Below are positions 11,135 through 22,578 of a stretch of 64,000 nucleotides of DNA, in pieces. Source of the DNA: Limnephilus marmoratus (Eukaryota > Arthropoda > Insecta > Trichoptera > Limnephilidae); contig OU862919.1 of NCBI GenBank assembly GCA_917880885.1, positions 51,807,058 to 51,871,057 of the forward strand, in the 5' to 3' direction. Numbering within the stretch: position 1 is the first letter of the stretch; each line of letters begins with the position of its first letter. A program made the position numbers and the translations under genes. The notes below the pieces were generated by a model. That model was not told where the DNA came from, ran no database searches, and was given only the letters and a program-made list of their open reading frames with translations.

Positions 11135-13648
11135 CTACGGTACATATTCAATTTTAAAATTAAACGAACCTAACATAATAGCATATCTCTGTAACCTTGA
11201 CGCGGCAATCTTAGGTACTTCTTTATTTTCACCTAAAATTCTCACTAACGGCTGATTATCCACAGCTAAAATAAATTCTCTGCCGTACAAATATTGATAA
11301 AACTTCTTAATTCCAAAAATAATTGCTGTTGCTTCAATATCTAGAATAGAATAATTCTTTTCCGCTTTAGTTAAAGTTCTGCTTGCGAACCCGATCGGTC
11401 TTTCTACGCCATTTTGAAACCTATGAAGTAATGTTGCTGCTACCCCATTAAAACTACCATCTGTGACAAGTTTCACAGGTATATTTTCGTCAAAATGCGT
11501 TAAAATCCTATCCGAAGTTAATATTCTTTTAATTATCGCAAAACTATTTTCTTGTTCCGTACCCCATTGAAACTTAACATCTTTTTTAAGTAATTCGTAT
11601 AATGGTGACAATATATTTGCCATATTTGGAATAAAATTACGATAATAACTAATCATACCTAATAAACTTCTTAAATTATTTAAATCACTAGGTGCTGGTG
11701 CATTTAAAATGGCTTCTTTATTCCGTTCACACGGTTGAATCCCTTGTTCACTTATTTTATAACCTAAAAACTCAATAACTTTTAAATTGAATTCACACTT
11801 GTCACTATTCACTGTTAGATTACAATGTTTCAACCTTTCTAACACGACACATACGTTTTTCTCTAAATCGTCTTCGTCTTCCCCTATCACGATAATATCA
11901 TCCAAATAAAACGTCATGTTCTGTAATCCTGACAAACAATTTGCCATTGCCTTTGCAAATATAGCTGGCGCGGGAGATAACCCGTACACTAACCGCTTAT
12001 ACTGAAACAATCCTAAATGGGTATTGATTGTTGTAAAACGCCTACACTCCTTTTTTAAAACAAATTGACTATACGCCGATTTAAGATCGATTTTTGCAAA
12101 AACTTTCCCACCATTTACTTTCGTTAATAGCTCCTCTATCCTAGGTAATGGATATTTGTCAACTAATAACTGATTATTCACTGTCGATTTATAATCACCA
12201 CATAATCTAATACTACCGTTTTTCTTAATTACTGGAACAATTGGACTTGCAAACTCACTAAACTGGACTTGTTCTATAATACCGTCTGACAGTAAACTAT
12301 CTAACTCCCTTTCGACTTTTTCTTTCAAAGCGAACGGCATAACTCTGTGATTACGAAATATCGGAATAGCGGTCTCTTTTAAAGTTAAATTCACTTCGTA
12401 CTTATTAAATTTTCCTAGTTTATCCGTAAAAACTTCCGGGAATTTTTTTACTAATCGCTGCTTCAAAGTATTCTGTTTTATACTGTTTACGATTCCGTTA
12501 ATCCCGACGTTAAAAAGATTCATAAAATCACGCCCCACTATCGATAACGAAGCACTTGTGACAACAACAAATTTCAAATTGTGACACTGACCGTTAAATT
12601 CCACTTGTGGCGTAATTGTACCTACCACTTTCACGAGCGTATTGTCAAAACCCCGTAGACTAATGTCTTCGTGCACTAGCTTGATTCTACTGAATTTACT
12701 GAAATAACACTCCTTGGAAATTACGCAACAAGATGCTCCAGAATCTACCATGAATTTACTCTTGATCCCGTCTAGTGAAACTTCAATAAAAAATGGTTCG
12801 ACACTATTAACTTCACCCAACTTTGTGTCCGACAACAAAGTATTCACACTCTTACGTGTTGAGGAACGCTTGCACTGTCTTGCGAGATGACCCTTCGTAC
12901 TGCAAATTTTACATAAATAATTTTTATATCTACATTCCGTCGCGATGTGATTATTGTGACCACAAACGGTACAATTTTGTTTCACAGCGTTCGCTGGCGA
13001 CTGTGACCGTGCCCTGTTGCTATGCCCGAAACGCTTCACGTCTCTGTCTTTCACACGCGAATTATTAAAAGAGAGTCGACCGGCCTTGAGCTGTACATTA
13101 GCGTAAACCGTATTATCAACTCGGGACTGCGCTTGAGTTGAAGCTACGAGGTCAATGCACTCGGCGACTTGTAAACATTTTTCGAACGAGTGTAATTCAC
13201 CCTCGAGAAATAATTTTTCCCTTACCTTTCCTGGTTTACAACCCAAAACAAAGAAATCCCTTAAATTTACTGATAAACTATTCCCAAATTTGCAATTAGT
13301 AGAAAGAGACTTTAACCGCACTGCAAACTCACGGATTGATTCGTCATTTCTTTGTTTAGCACTGTAAAACTTAGATCTCTCTTCAAAAAAACATTTCGTT
13401 GAACAACAATACTCATCAAGTTTAGATATCAAATCTTCTAACTTAATATCTGTTACCTTTTTAGGAATGCACAAATTAACCAATAAGGAAAAACAATCAT
13501 CTTTCAATGCATTCAGGAAAATAGCCCTTTTTTTATCATCCGATGCAAACTTTTCATCATTCACGAGGAGAAATTGTTCGAGGCGGACCTTGAAGTTCTC
13601 CCAGTTCCCGTCACGCAAACTGAAGGACTCCAATCCTCGAGACTCCAT
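11135..13648 (-). pseudogene. Ty3/gypsy Gag-Pol, truncated inside RNase H
   Basis: Gag and Pol of a Ty3/gypsy element in one continuous frame. I start it at the ATG at 13648 (MESRGLESFSL); the frame is open further upstream, but that part is leader. In order: capsid region; two zinc knuckles (CTVCGHNNHIATEC, CKICSTKGHLARQC); aspartic protease (FMVDSGASC); reverse transcriptase with FYLDDII (YLDD at 11897-11908) and DLKSAYSQ; RNase H from about PVKLVTDGS. The frame stops after FKIEYVP, where gypsy elements normally continue into the tether and integrase. No integrase and no 3' LTR follow, so the copy is 3'-truncated even though the remaining frame has no internal stop. The single fused frame and the KKFYQYLYGR segment recall K02A2.6-like gypsy elements. 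Confidence 0.88.
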
Positions 13649-14106
13649 GTTCCCAATGCCCAGAAGGTACCCAAATAGAGAGAAAGAAAACAGAAAAAAC
13701 AAAAACTTCCCAATGAGGCTTCTTCTTCTGCCGTCTGCTCCCTGGACCCTGCTCCGGAAACTGCTCCTTGACCCTGTGAATTGATGGCTCCTTCCAGACC
13801 CGTCACACAGTAACACCGATGGCTACCCCAGATCACTCCTGCGACCTGGATCTCCGATCCTTGACCCTCAGAGATGCCGATTGACGCTGGACCTCCCGTG
13901 CTTCCCCCTTCCGAAAAGCTGGCTGGCTCCCGTGTCTTCTTGCACTTCACTCCTTGCAGTGAAGTGTTGGAATAATTTCGGTCCGGCCTTTCTTACCGAC
14001 CCGAAATAATAATGTTACCGCGTATTTTTGCCAAATTTTTGTGCCAAATTTTTTTGCGCGTCGATTCTTTACGCGATCTGCCGTATTGTCAGAATCGTGT
14101 ACCGTA

Positions 14107-14116
14107 GGCTGCGCCA
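14107..14116 (-). other. Primer-binding site of the gypsy element
   Basis: TGGCGCAGCC on the minus strand, one base after the LTR end, complementary to a CCA-terminated tRNA 3' end. The tRNA was not identified. Confidence 0.55.
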
Positions 14117-14117
14117 C

Positions 14118-14341
14118 TGTTAAATACAGACTCGAGTGTAGGCGAGGTTATTTGTAAATAATGCGCGTATTGGCGATATGGATATTTATTATAGTAATGG
14201 CTATAAATACGTCCTAACTAACGTGTTGGCGGTTGGAAAAAGAGAGTGAGGAGAGGCCTGCATCTCCTTTTATATGCGGGATCACCTGTCTCGCTCTTGT
14301 ATGGCCGGAAACAGGTGTGCCACCCTAAAACCTCTCTCACA
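14118..14341 (-). repeat. 5' LTR of the truncated gypsy element
   Basis: Read on the minus strand the segment begins TGTGAGAGAGG, holds a TATA box (GCATATAAAAGG, about 14266-14278), and ends TTTAACA. One base later comes TGGCGCAGCC, a primer-binding site (14107-14116). Position upstream of gag and the TG...CA ends support an LTR of 224 bp. No second copy exists in the window, so the boundary is inferred rather than shown by a repeat. Confidence 0.7.
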
Positions 14342-14413
14342 GTTTTATAGTCCTTCTTCGAATTGAACACTGGCGTTATATGACAAGATTCTAGCTTGTT
14401 TTGTATCCACCCT

Positions 14414-15902
14414 TAACGTCTTTCAGGGTCGCAAACAGCAGAGCATGATGCTGTTACCACTTTGATGCATCTTTCCGTGGCTTGCGTGTGACAGGGCATC
14501 AATCGGAACTTGCACAAAATGTTTAATTCGATAATTTCGTGGTTTGCAATGGCATCAATTATTGTCTCGCTAGATATCAGTTTTGTAAGAGGTGGTTCTG
14601 ATGGTTTTTCTCAGTAGATCAAGTCAATATAGTCTGCTGCGTTAAATTAAAAGTAGGTAGCTCAAATACTCTTATTGAAGAGAACTCTAACGTACGTTCT
14701 CGGATATTTAGAATCCGTCTCAGAACCAACACTCTAATTTGTCTTCGTTCGTCGTTTAGCGTACTAATAAGTATATTTTCGCTGTGGCCAAAATACCCGT
14801 TGCATTGAATTACGGGATCTACCACCTTTTTGAAATGCTCTGGAAGGTAACGAGACAATTTTATGGTTTCGTGGAGGAGTCTCGCCCCGTAAACACGCGA
14901 AGGTTGTGTTTTTTTTTTATTTTAGACCACATCGGAGTATACACTCTTAGCATAAATTCAGCCAATATCACCTGATTTTCTGTCGGATTCTTGGTTGAAA
15001 CGTAAAGTCGGAGAATAGTATTGGCTGTTGTTAACAAACGCAAATGACAGATTTTACCAGGGTTTATTTTGGCTAAGTTTTCGTTACATTGTCCTTCGGC
15101 GATTGCTCGGCACATTTCCAATAAATAAAGCTGGTCTGTGCTAAGGTCGTCACGGGATTTTGTAATGTTCGGTAAGTTGCATTCTATTGCTTGAAATTCT
15201 ATCACAGGAAGATGTTCACAGTTCTTGAGTAACTTTCTTAGTTGGTCGCTAAAGCTTCTAGGACCTGTTGTTGTGCCATCAAGGTATTCGAAAAGGTGTC
15301 TCAAACCTAACTCGTTGACATGTATTTGATAGACCAACCACTGAAGTGGACGATGGAGCTTTCCTTCAAGAAGTCGAATAATGCCAGACTTAGTTCCAGT
15401 ATTAACTGCTCTTCCTTCACATCCGATAGCCACGATGCACGCTAAATCAATGGATTTTGCCACAAAATATGCAAAAAATTTGTGAGCTATTGTTTTAGTA
15501 TCACCGAACTTAACGCCTATGTGGCCAATGTATTGTGAGCCAGGTCCTTTCAAAAGACTGATATGTTCTTCTATCACAACTTTTCTGCGTCCATCCTACA
15601 TGATTAATGTTTTATCCTTTCAACCTTCAAACGATATGCAAATGCACGAATCAAAATGGGGCTGATTGATGGCAGTCAGGCAGTGTGGTCCTAGTTTTGG
15701 CACGAGCACGTCGAATCTTTTTACGATCGACCACGTTTGTTAGATTATCTGTTGTCACTAATCCAATATCTTGCATTGTAGCGCAGACGATGGCAGCACC
15801 CGCCCGATCAGAAATACTGTATCGATCCAATGTTCTGGATACAACAGATAGTCTACTGTCTGTTGGATTTATTACATAAGAAGAAGAAGTAGATGAAGCC
15901 AA
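14414..15902 (-). pseudogene. Decayed transposase-like gene of an unnamed arthropod family
   Basis: At least three pieces of one protein lie in order on the minus strand. The N-terminal piece (15902-15651) contains RYSISDRAGAAIVCATMQDI and VVDRKKIRRARAKTRT. The centre (15577-14861) contains IGHIGVKFG, AIGCEGRAVNTG, RPLQWLVYQIHVNELGLRHL, EYLDGTTTGPRSF and LRLLTTANTILRLYV. A frameshift near 14880 moves the frame to LSRYLPEHFKKVVDPVIQ (to 14619). A further stretch (about 14610-14415) reads FRLMPCHTQATERCIKVV. The layout resembles a family of long uncharacterised proteins repeated in arthropod genomes; the acidic residue in AIGCEGR (usually D) and the C-terminal H/C motif suggest a DDE transposase. 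I know no named Pfam family for it. Frameshift and stops make this copy dead. Confidence 0.65.
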
Positions 15903-16343
15903 GTATTGTTGGTCAGTTGGAAGATCAACGTTAGTAAAACTTGAAACTGTACTGCGAGATGTGGACGGTTGATCTAAAGATGTTTGTTGCGTTTCTTGGT
16001 ATAGTGCGCGAAAGTGGACTCAGCAATTTGTCAAATTTTCGCGGGATTAATAAAGAATATCAATTTTTTTAAATGTTATTATCTAAGGTGCGGCAATTTT
16101 TATTCATTATGAAACGTAAAAGTAAAAATTAAAGTATTCATATTGACACAAAACTGTTTTAAAAAGGGACAATTTTTTACCAGATTGTAAATAATTCAAC
16201 TGCTTTGTGGCAGTACTTGTTATCAAAATTTTAAATTGATATTTTGTATGCTTAATTATATATATCTAGAGCATCTATTCCGCACCCCGCGAAAACTGAT
16301 TTATAAAAATAAAAAATTTCCATACAATGGCGATCCACCCTAA
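15903..16343. other. No gene seen
   Basis: AT-rich sequence upstream of the transposase-like pseudogene. It may include that element's unrecognised 5' part. No terminal inverted repeat matching the other side of the pseudogene was found. Confidence 0.4.
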
Positions 16344-16674
16344 GATACAACCGTTCAAAGTATTTAAAATTTCACTTCGCGAGTTGATATTGACAGTCCG
16401 TTCGCCATTTTTTCATTGCTTATGTTGGATCCCAGACCTAATACAGAATTAATAGTACGCCAGAATCACAAACCATGTTACTCAAACCTAGCGTAGCCGC
16501 TAACCCTCTTGAAAACTGGGATGTTTTTCTTGCCTTGACGTGAGTAGGCGTTATAAAGGGGCACTTTTTTGTATCACAAACCATGTTTAGCGTATTAAGT
16601 TATGTCAAAATGGCGGGCGGACTGTCAATATCAACTCGCGAAATGAAATTTTAAATACTTTGAACGGTTGTATC
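16344..16674. repeat. Palindromic repeat with 68-bp arms
   Basis: GATACAACCGTTCAAAGTAT at 16344 and onward is matched in reverse by 16607-16674 over 68 bp, with only a few mismatches. The 195-bp centre contains a short direct repeat (ATCACAAACCATGTT twice). No target duplication is evident. On its right it continues directly into 16676-16806, the segment also found at 10636-10773. Confidence 0.75.
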
Positions 16675-16675
16675 T

Positions 16676-16806
16676 CCCTCAATTTTGCCGAGCGCGCCAT
16701 AATTTATTTTTTATTCAGCTTTTCCACACTTTTCTCATCTAGAAAGTGCCTTTTTATTTAATTTCCAGACATTGGCGGGATCTGCATTCCTCCCGATGTA
16801 ACTAAC
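16676..16806 (+). repeat. Dispersed repeat segment shared with 10636-10773
   Basis: About 130 bp (TCCCTCAATTTTGCCGAGCG through GATCTGCATTCCTCCCGATG) matching the reverse complement of 10636-10773. It lies between the palindromic repeat and the TTAA element and may be the end of the same larger transposon as the palindrome. Confidence 0.6.
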
Positions 16807-16810
16807 TTAA

Positions 16811-17454
16811 GAGCCTTGCGATCGAACCCTTGCAACTATTCAGGGCGGTTCCGATGAGAAAGATTAAATATTCTCCATACCAGCATTTTAACATAATAAC
16901 TTAACACCGATTTTTTTAATTCAAAATTTGCTTTGATAAATACCTGCATTCAAAAATGCTCAAACTCAAGATGATAAAACTATTGAAATACATAATTATT
17001 TTTTGATCAGAAGTATTTATAATATTTCAACAATGTCTAAGCAAAATAAAAATGTAATTTTTTTTTTAAATATATGTTAGTTTGTAAGACCGAAAATAAA
17101 TAGATAAACTGAAGTATTTTCGTCACAAAACAAGGGCGCGGATACTTTATTAATGATTTTATTTGAACTTGAATGAAAATTCAGAAACGTAGTTTTCCCA
17201 TATAATTTATTGATTTATTTTACTGCATGATTTTTAATGTGTGTTGTATAACACAAAATTTTGTTTGAAAATTTAACAAATATGTCAACGACCTACGGTA
17301 AAACTTTATTGAACTAAAAATAAACATATTTTCTCAAAATTTAAAACAAAGCCTTACTAGATAAAAACAAGTTTTACGAAATCAATTTATATTTTTTTGT
17401 GGAAAAGAGTTTGATTTAAAAATGACATATCCGGTTTTGTCTGGTTATTCCCTC
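16811..17454 (-). mobile_element. TTAA-flanked non-autonomous element, copy C
   Basis: Reverse-strand copy of the 700-bp family at 1311-2016 and 61851-62766, shorter and the most diverged of the three. It is flanked by TTAA at both ends (16807-16810 and 17455-17458). Read on the minus strand it begins GAGGGAATAACCAGACAAAACC and ends AAGGCTC. No coding capacity. Confidence 0.75.
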
Positions 17455-17458
17455 TTAA

Positions 17459-17965
17459 TAACTAACCACCGCGCCGTTTTCCGACAGGAGTAGGCAGAGG
17501 GGATGGACCGCCAAACAAATCGGTCTTGGCACACACTCCTTGCCTCAATCACGATCATACATCGTCTCATTAGGGCTCATCTGTTATTCTGACTCTAGAC
17601 AAGTATCTGATTCAATTATCTGTATAGCTCATGTATCTGGTTCACTTGCTCATACCATGTCTTTCTCGGCGTCCTCGACTTCTTCAAGCATTTGCACGAC
17701 AGTAGATACGATAAACGCGTGCCTAACATTATTTGTACCCAGTTGAAATTAGTCGCAAAATAACGGGTTTTTACGATTTTTACGTTTTTACCGTTTTGGG
17801 ACTCGGCTGCAGAATGATCTTTCTTTTGCCAACCCTGCGACAAATTCCCACCTTCTCTTACAATACCAACATCGCAAAAGAAGAGGGTTTTCAAAAACAG
17901 ATAATCATTTTAACACGTAACTAACACTTTGTGCTTACTCGTAATTATAATACTTAGAATAAAAT
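17459..17965. other. No gene seen
   Basis: Moderately GC-rich start (CCGCGCCGTTTTCCGACAGG) followed by ordinary sequence. Overlapping 63-92 codon frames on both strands have no recognisable domain. Confidence 0.4.
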
Positions 17966-17969
17966 AACT

Positions 17970-18345
17970 TAGTGTGAATACCACTTAATTTGTGTATGTT
18001 TTTAATACATAAAACCAACTGGTTTCTATTCAACCCGAACCTTCATCAGAGGGTTATGTAAAAACATATTTATTGTTAATTTATAGGTAACATAGAAGAT
18101 GGAGAGAGTAAATTAACTTTGATGGGGGGAAGTAAGTAAGAGAGGGGGTAAAAGTAGGAAGGGAAAAATGTTTAAAATGGGGCAATTCCCTATCCCCTTC
18201 AAATGCTCTCTCTCCCTTACCTATAAATATACTGTAACTATGTAATTAATTTTAAATGTGTTATATAACCCTGATGAGGAAACTGGTCGGATTTATGTAT
18301 TAGAGATAAAATATACTACAATAAAGTGGAAATCGAATTAAGTTA
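17970..18345. repeat. Imperfect foldback element carrying the CTGATGA motif in both arms
   Basis: The left arm (about 17970-18140) and right arm (about 18180-18345) are inverted copies with indels. Shared blocks include TAATACATAAA, the CTGATGA motif, TTTATAGGTAA and the GAGAGAG tract around 18105 and 18208. The left arm holds the motif on the minus strand (18020-18052). In the right arm the plus-strand motif (18269-18290) has lost its internal hairpin (CTGATGAGGAAAC). Confidence 0.65.
18020..18060 (-). ncRNA. Hammerhead-like motif, degenerate
   Basis: On the minus strand: AACC, then CTGATGA, a G+T-rich loop region, GAAAC, CA, GTT, then GGTT, which pairs with the upstream AACC. Stem II is poorly formed. 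Recognised by comparison with the better copy at 62513-62555. Confidence 0.3.
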
Positions 18346-18369
18346 ATTTTTCAAATTTTTATAAATAGA

Positions 18370-19112
18370 CTGGCTGACCAGACAAACGTCGTTCTGCCAT
18401 ATAAATTATTTCTAGGGAATATTTTGATTGTTAAATAAAAAATAACGAATGTATTTTAAGTGTGTGGGGATGTTATCTATGACAGAACGAGGAATGGAGC
18501 GCTGTAGACGATGACCGTCGATGAAAGCAAAAAAAAACACCATCTTAAGTGGGAAAATTAAATAAAGAAAATTAATATGAATTTCGAAGAGCAATTGAGT
18601 GTAAGATATTTTTTGTCAGTCCTCTTTAGCCAACATAAATAAGCTCGATGGTTTGCCCACGCGAGAACATGATGCCGAATGAAATATCAAAATTTCGCAA
18701 GGCTTCCCGTGAATTCCTTGCGCAATTGCGCATGTGTGGATAAAAGTTCGATTGAGGCGGACATAGCGCCATCTGTCATTCAACAACATAAATAATTTCG
18801 TTCTGTTTGAAATACGAAAGACGGTTAAATTTGTTCATACAAAAATACTAAAATCGTGATTAAAATATGGGAGTTATGAAATGAAAATGAAATTTGGGGT
18901 TATAGGTGTTTTTTAATGCAAAATATTAAAAAAAAATTTAAAAAAAATTGTCAAAAAAATAAAAATTCTGGATTGGGACACCCTAATTACCTAGCGGTAC
19001 GAAATATACTTTAAAACCTACCAAACATAAAAAAAAAATTATAAAAATCGGTCAAGCCGTTTCGGAGGAGTGCGACCACAAACACCGTGACACGAGATTT
19101 ATTTATATAAGA
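18370..19112 (-). mobile_element. Non-autonomous Helitron, family H1
   Basis: Minus-strand copy of the element at 19937-20650. Its 5' end contains CTCGTGTCACGGTGTTTGTG and GACCGATTTTTATAAT. Its 3' end reads GTCTGGTCAGCCAGT, where the CTAG terminus has mutated to CCAG. Only scraps of the helicase region remain (GCGTGGGCAAACCATCGAGC and surrounding). No intact frame. Confidence 0.75.
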
Positions 19113-19936
19113 TAATCTTAACAATCTTTCGAACATAACTACCAATTAGTTTTAATAGTAAGTACCCCAACATAGCTTCATATTGCAGAACTACTTTCCA
19201 TTACAAAATCCGTACAAAATAATATATGCGGATCATTGCAAAAAATTGCGCAATAACTCATGTGAAAAATTAATATAAAATTTTGGCTTTCAAAAAAACA
19301 TTCTATTTCCTTGTTACATCACAGAATTTAAATAAATGTATGCCTCAGCAGAGTGTAGGTGCGATAATCCCGTAGAACGTTGCTAACATTAGAGGATTAG
19401 AGTATGGAAGGCGTTCAGCATTTCACATTCATGCTTGAAAAATCTTTCGCGGAAAATCTCTTTACGTTTCTCCAGAAAAGGAATACACGAATGGGTTCGA
19501 AGATTAGTATTGGGAGCATGTATGAGGGAAATAAATATCTGATAGTCAAATAATGACGTAAATCGTTAGAGGTATTATGATTTTATGGGAAATTTTTAGA
19601 ATGTTGATTGTATTATTTACGATGCTTTTTACAAACGTTTCGTTATGTTACAAGCCTATAAAATTGACGTAATCAGCATTCAAATAGTTATGTTTACGTA
19701 AAGCTTTTTCCACATGGCAAACTTAATATATAAATATATGTGGGCGTGTACAAAAGAGATTATGATATGTTTACGTTCTACGCGGAAGCTACATGACTAC
19801 ATACCCACAAGGCTAAAGGGGAGCACGGTGCGGTTGCTATGAGGAAATATAAATGACAATAATTATGTACCTACATACATATATCGCTCAGCTCATAAAT
19901 AAAGGAATGTAATAAAAGTCACGCCCACACATATTA
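19113..19936. other. No gene seen
   Basis: About 800 bp of AT-rich spacer between two oppositely oriented H1 Helitrons. No coding signal. Confidence 0.45.
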
Positions 19937-20650
19937 TCTTCTTATATATAAAAATCTCGTGTCACAGTGTTTGTGGTCGCACTCTTCCGAAACGGCTTGA
20001 CCGATTTATAAGATTTTTTTTGTATATTTGGTAGGTATGAAAATAGGTTTTAATGTATATTTCATACCGCTAGATGATTAGCGTGTCCCTCTCCAGATTT
20101 TTTTTCCATTTTTTAGACATTTTTTTTTAAATATTTTTTTTTAATATTTTTTTTTATTTGACATCAAGAAATACCTATAACTTCAAATTTTTACCTTCCT
20201 ACCCCCACTCTTCCATTTTTTAATCGTGATTTTAGTATTTTTGTATGAACAAATTTAACCGTCTTTCGTATTTCTTAGATGGTGCTACGTCCGCCTCATC
20301 GAACTTTCATCCACACATGCGCAAGACATTCACGAGAAGCGTCGCGTTATTTTGATATTTCATTCGGTATCATGTTTTCGCGTGGGCAAACCATCGAGCT
20401 TATTTGTGTTGGCTAAAGGCGGAAAGGCAAAAATATCGTACACTCAATTGCTCTTCGAAATTCATATTGATTTTTTTTATTTCATCTTCCTGCTTTAGTT
20501 AGTTTTTTTCGTCTACAGTGCTCCATTTCTCTGTCTGTCATAGATCCCATCCCCACACACTTACAATACATTCGTTGTTTTTTATTTAACAACCAAAATA
20601 TTCACTAGAAATAATTTATATGGCAGAAAAACGTTTGTCGGGTCAGCTAG
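19937..20650 (+). mobile_element. Non-autonomous Helitron, family H1
   Basis: Starts TCTTCTTATATATAAAAATC after an A and ends GTCAGCTAG before a T (20647-20650). That is the TC...CTRR structure with A|T insertion of Helitrons, without inverted repeats or target duplication. The 5' segment CTCGTGTCACAGTGTTTGTG is shared with the copies at 18370 and 56900. It carries decayed remnants of the helicase 3' region but no usable frame. Confidence 0.85.
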
Positions 20651-21159
20651 TATATTATATTTCTCTTCTGTGAACACGGTATGGTTTTGAATGGCGAGCG
20701 ATCTCATGTATTTAACGTGGTATATTTATTATTTTTACCATTTTACATGGTTTTTCTATCGGAAAAAAATTATTTAAACATATTGAACATAAACGTACAA
20801 GCTTATGATTGTCGCAATTTTTCAAGTACCTACTGCATCATATATCTTCTTTGCTTTAATGGAATTTTTTTTTACATCACGCAATGTAACTGAGAAATTT
20901 GGTTTCATTTGTTATATATTTTATTTATATAAGCCACAGTGGCTTCATAGATATGACAAAAATATATAAAAATATGATGTTTTCCCTGATGTGGGTTGGG
21001 CCACTCTTCCGCTGAGCGCCTCAAATAAACATCTCGTAGAATGTATTTTTGGTTGGCGAGGATTTGAAAGGATTCATTTTACATTTTGATAATATTTTTC
21101 ACAATTCTGAATATAAGCACATCAGTTCCAATTCAAAAAATCCTATATTGTTCAGTTTT
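20651..21159. other. No gene seen
   Basis: AT-rich sequence. A 70-codon open frame (20681-20893) is of low complexity and not supported as a gene. Confidence 0.4.
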
Positions 21160-21310
21160 TCGCTCATGTAATGTACATGCGTTGCTTGAAATGGAATTAG
21201 CCGTGTTTGGTGACCAGATCTGAATAGTCAGGTACTTCCCCACCTTCCTCTTCCCTATCTCCTCCCACCCCCCCTCCGATTGGGGATGCCATAGTCTCAC
21301 TGGCTTCTTC
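21160..21310 (+). repeat. 3' part of a tRNA-derived SINE
   Basis: GCTTGAAATGGAATTAGCCG through TTGGTGACCAGATCTG and GGGATGCCATAGTCTCACTG to GGGAGCAG matches the 3' portion of the SINE at 44585-44975. The tRNA head is absent, so the copy is 5'-truncated. A C-rich run occurs at about 21270. Confidence 0.6.
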
Positions 21311-21322
21311 GAACGGGAGCAG

Positions 21323-21352
21323 TTATTTATTTATTTATTTATTTATTTATTT
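21323..21352. repeat. (TTTA)n microsatellite
   Basis: Perfect TTTA repeat of about 7 units, placed immediately after the truncated SINE. Confidence 0.9.
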
Positions 21353-21451
21353 TTCCATGTTCTCCGTAAAACGGTTATTCACCAATACATTATGAAGAAG
21401 ATTACAAATTAGACAAAAAGTATAGCAAAACACATAAAAAGGTCAGTTTCA

Positions 21452-21915
21452 CTACTTTGTGACATACGTCAAAAGATAATTGTTAAACTGCCTGTAGGTT
21501 ACGTTAAAAATGTCAATGTTCAATGCAGACTCGTTGAGCAGTTCAGTCGCTCTGTTGACTGGCGCGTTCTGATAGGCAGAAGTAAGTCCTCGCTTTTGGA
21601 GCATAAAAAAGGGTATGGGACCTTCCACGAGTATACTTGTCTGGGACATATAAGTTAATTTCTTTAAAAATAGGTGGATTATGTATAGTTCCAGAGATTA
21701 TCTTTAAAAAATGTTTTCCTAAAAATATTTTTCGGCGGGCTTCTAATGTATTAAGATCGAGCATTCCTGCTAAGAATAAGGATGGATACAGGAAAGGGTA
21801 GTACATATATTCCCTCATATATAGGTAACGCATGAATCTCTTTTGTACTTTTTCTATTTCGAGAATATGGTTTTGCTCAGAAGGGGCCCAAATAATGGAG
21901 TTGGGACTCTTGTGC
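21452..21915 (-). pseudogene. LINE reverse-transcriptase C-terminal fragment
   Basis: On the minus strand, from about 21915: SIIWAPSEQNHILEIEKVQ, KRFMRYL, then LDLNTLEARRKIFLGKHFLK, HNPPIFKEINLYVP and ARTYFCLSERA, followed after a frameshift near 21575 by ELLNESALNIDIFNVTYRQF. This order is the conserved C-terminal tail of jockey/I-type non-LTR reverse transcriptases, in which basic and tyrosine-rich blocks follow the palm. The catalytic domain is missing. Fragment of a dead, 5'-truncated element. Confidence 0.7.
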
Positions 21916-22578
21916 GGTATTCATATAAAAAAATAAAATAAAATAAAAATTCTCCTTACAAGATACTATGTGACCAAGAGCGACGTTACACGTAACTCGA
22001 TTTACCTACTCGGTCTTTCGTTCGCACACAGAATCACCCACAAAGTAATATGAGTTAATTTATCTTATTCTTTATAGTAGGGAGAAAAAGTGACCACAAA
22101 ATGATCCATCATTTGTGTACCATTTGATGGATTCTGTAATTGTTAGCGCCTCCTCGGCGTGAAATTAGCCACGCAATGCCTCAAGCTGTCACGGGCGAAC
22201 TCGGGGCCGAATGCGCCGTGTGGCTGATGCGGAGTGTGCCAAAGTGGTTAGGCAATTAGATTCACGTGATACTGAAAGTACCGTCGCGCTGCCCTTTAGA
22301 TTACACGGGGATATATATTTAACGAAAAAGGTTGCAGTTTAACGATGAGTATTTTTACAAAGTGTCTGAGTTTAATTGAAAAGAATATTCATTTTAATAA
22401 CATACTTAAAAAATGCAATCAACCTTGAGATTTATAATAATAACAGTTTGCTTTTACTAACCCGTTCTCTCATTTTGTCTTGGATGCTATTTAAAATCAC
22501 TTCTGTGGGGTATAGGATTAGCCATGTAGTTCAACATCTTTCAACGGATGTCGTTAATATAGTTAGTTATACACAGAT
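21916..22578. other. No gene seen
   Basis: Contains a short GC-rich block (22145-22250, with GCCTCCTCGGCG and GGGGCCGAATGCGCC) that stands out from its surroundings. I found no frame, splice site pair or tRNA fold to explain it. Confidence 0.4.

Noticed and set aside
13155..13784. Plus-strand frames opposite the gypsy gag
   Set aside because: Antisense shadows of the minus-strand Gag-Pol frame.
22225..22320. Possible tRNA gene (GGAGTGTGCCAAAGTGGTTAGG)
   Set aside because: No B box and no cloverleaf could be built.
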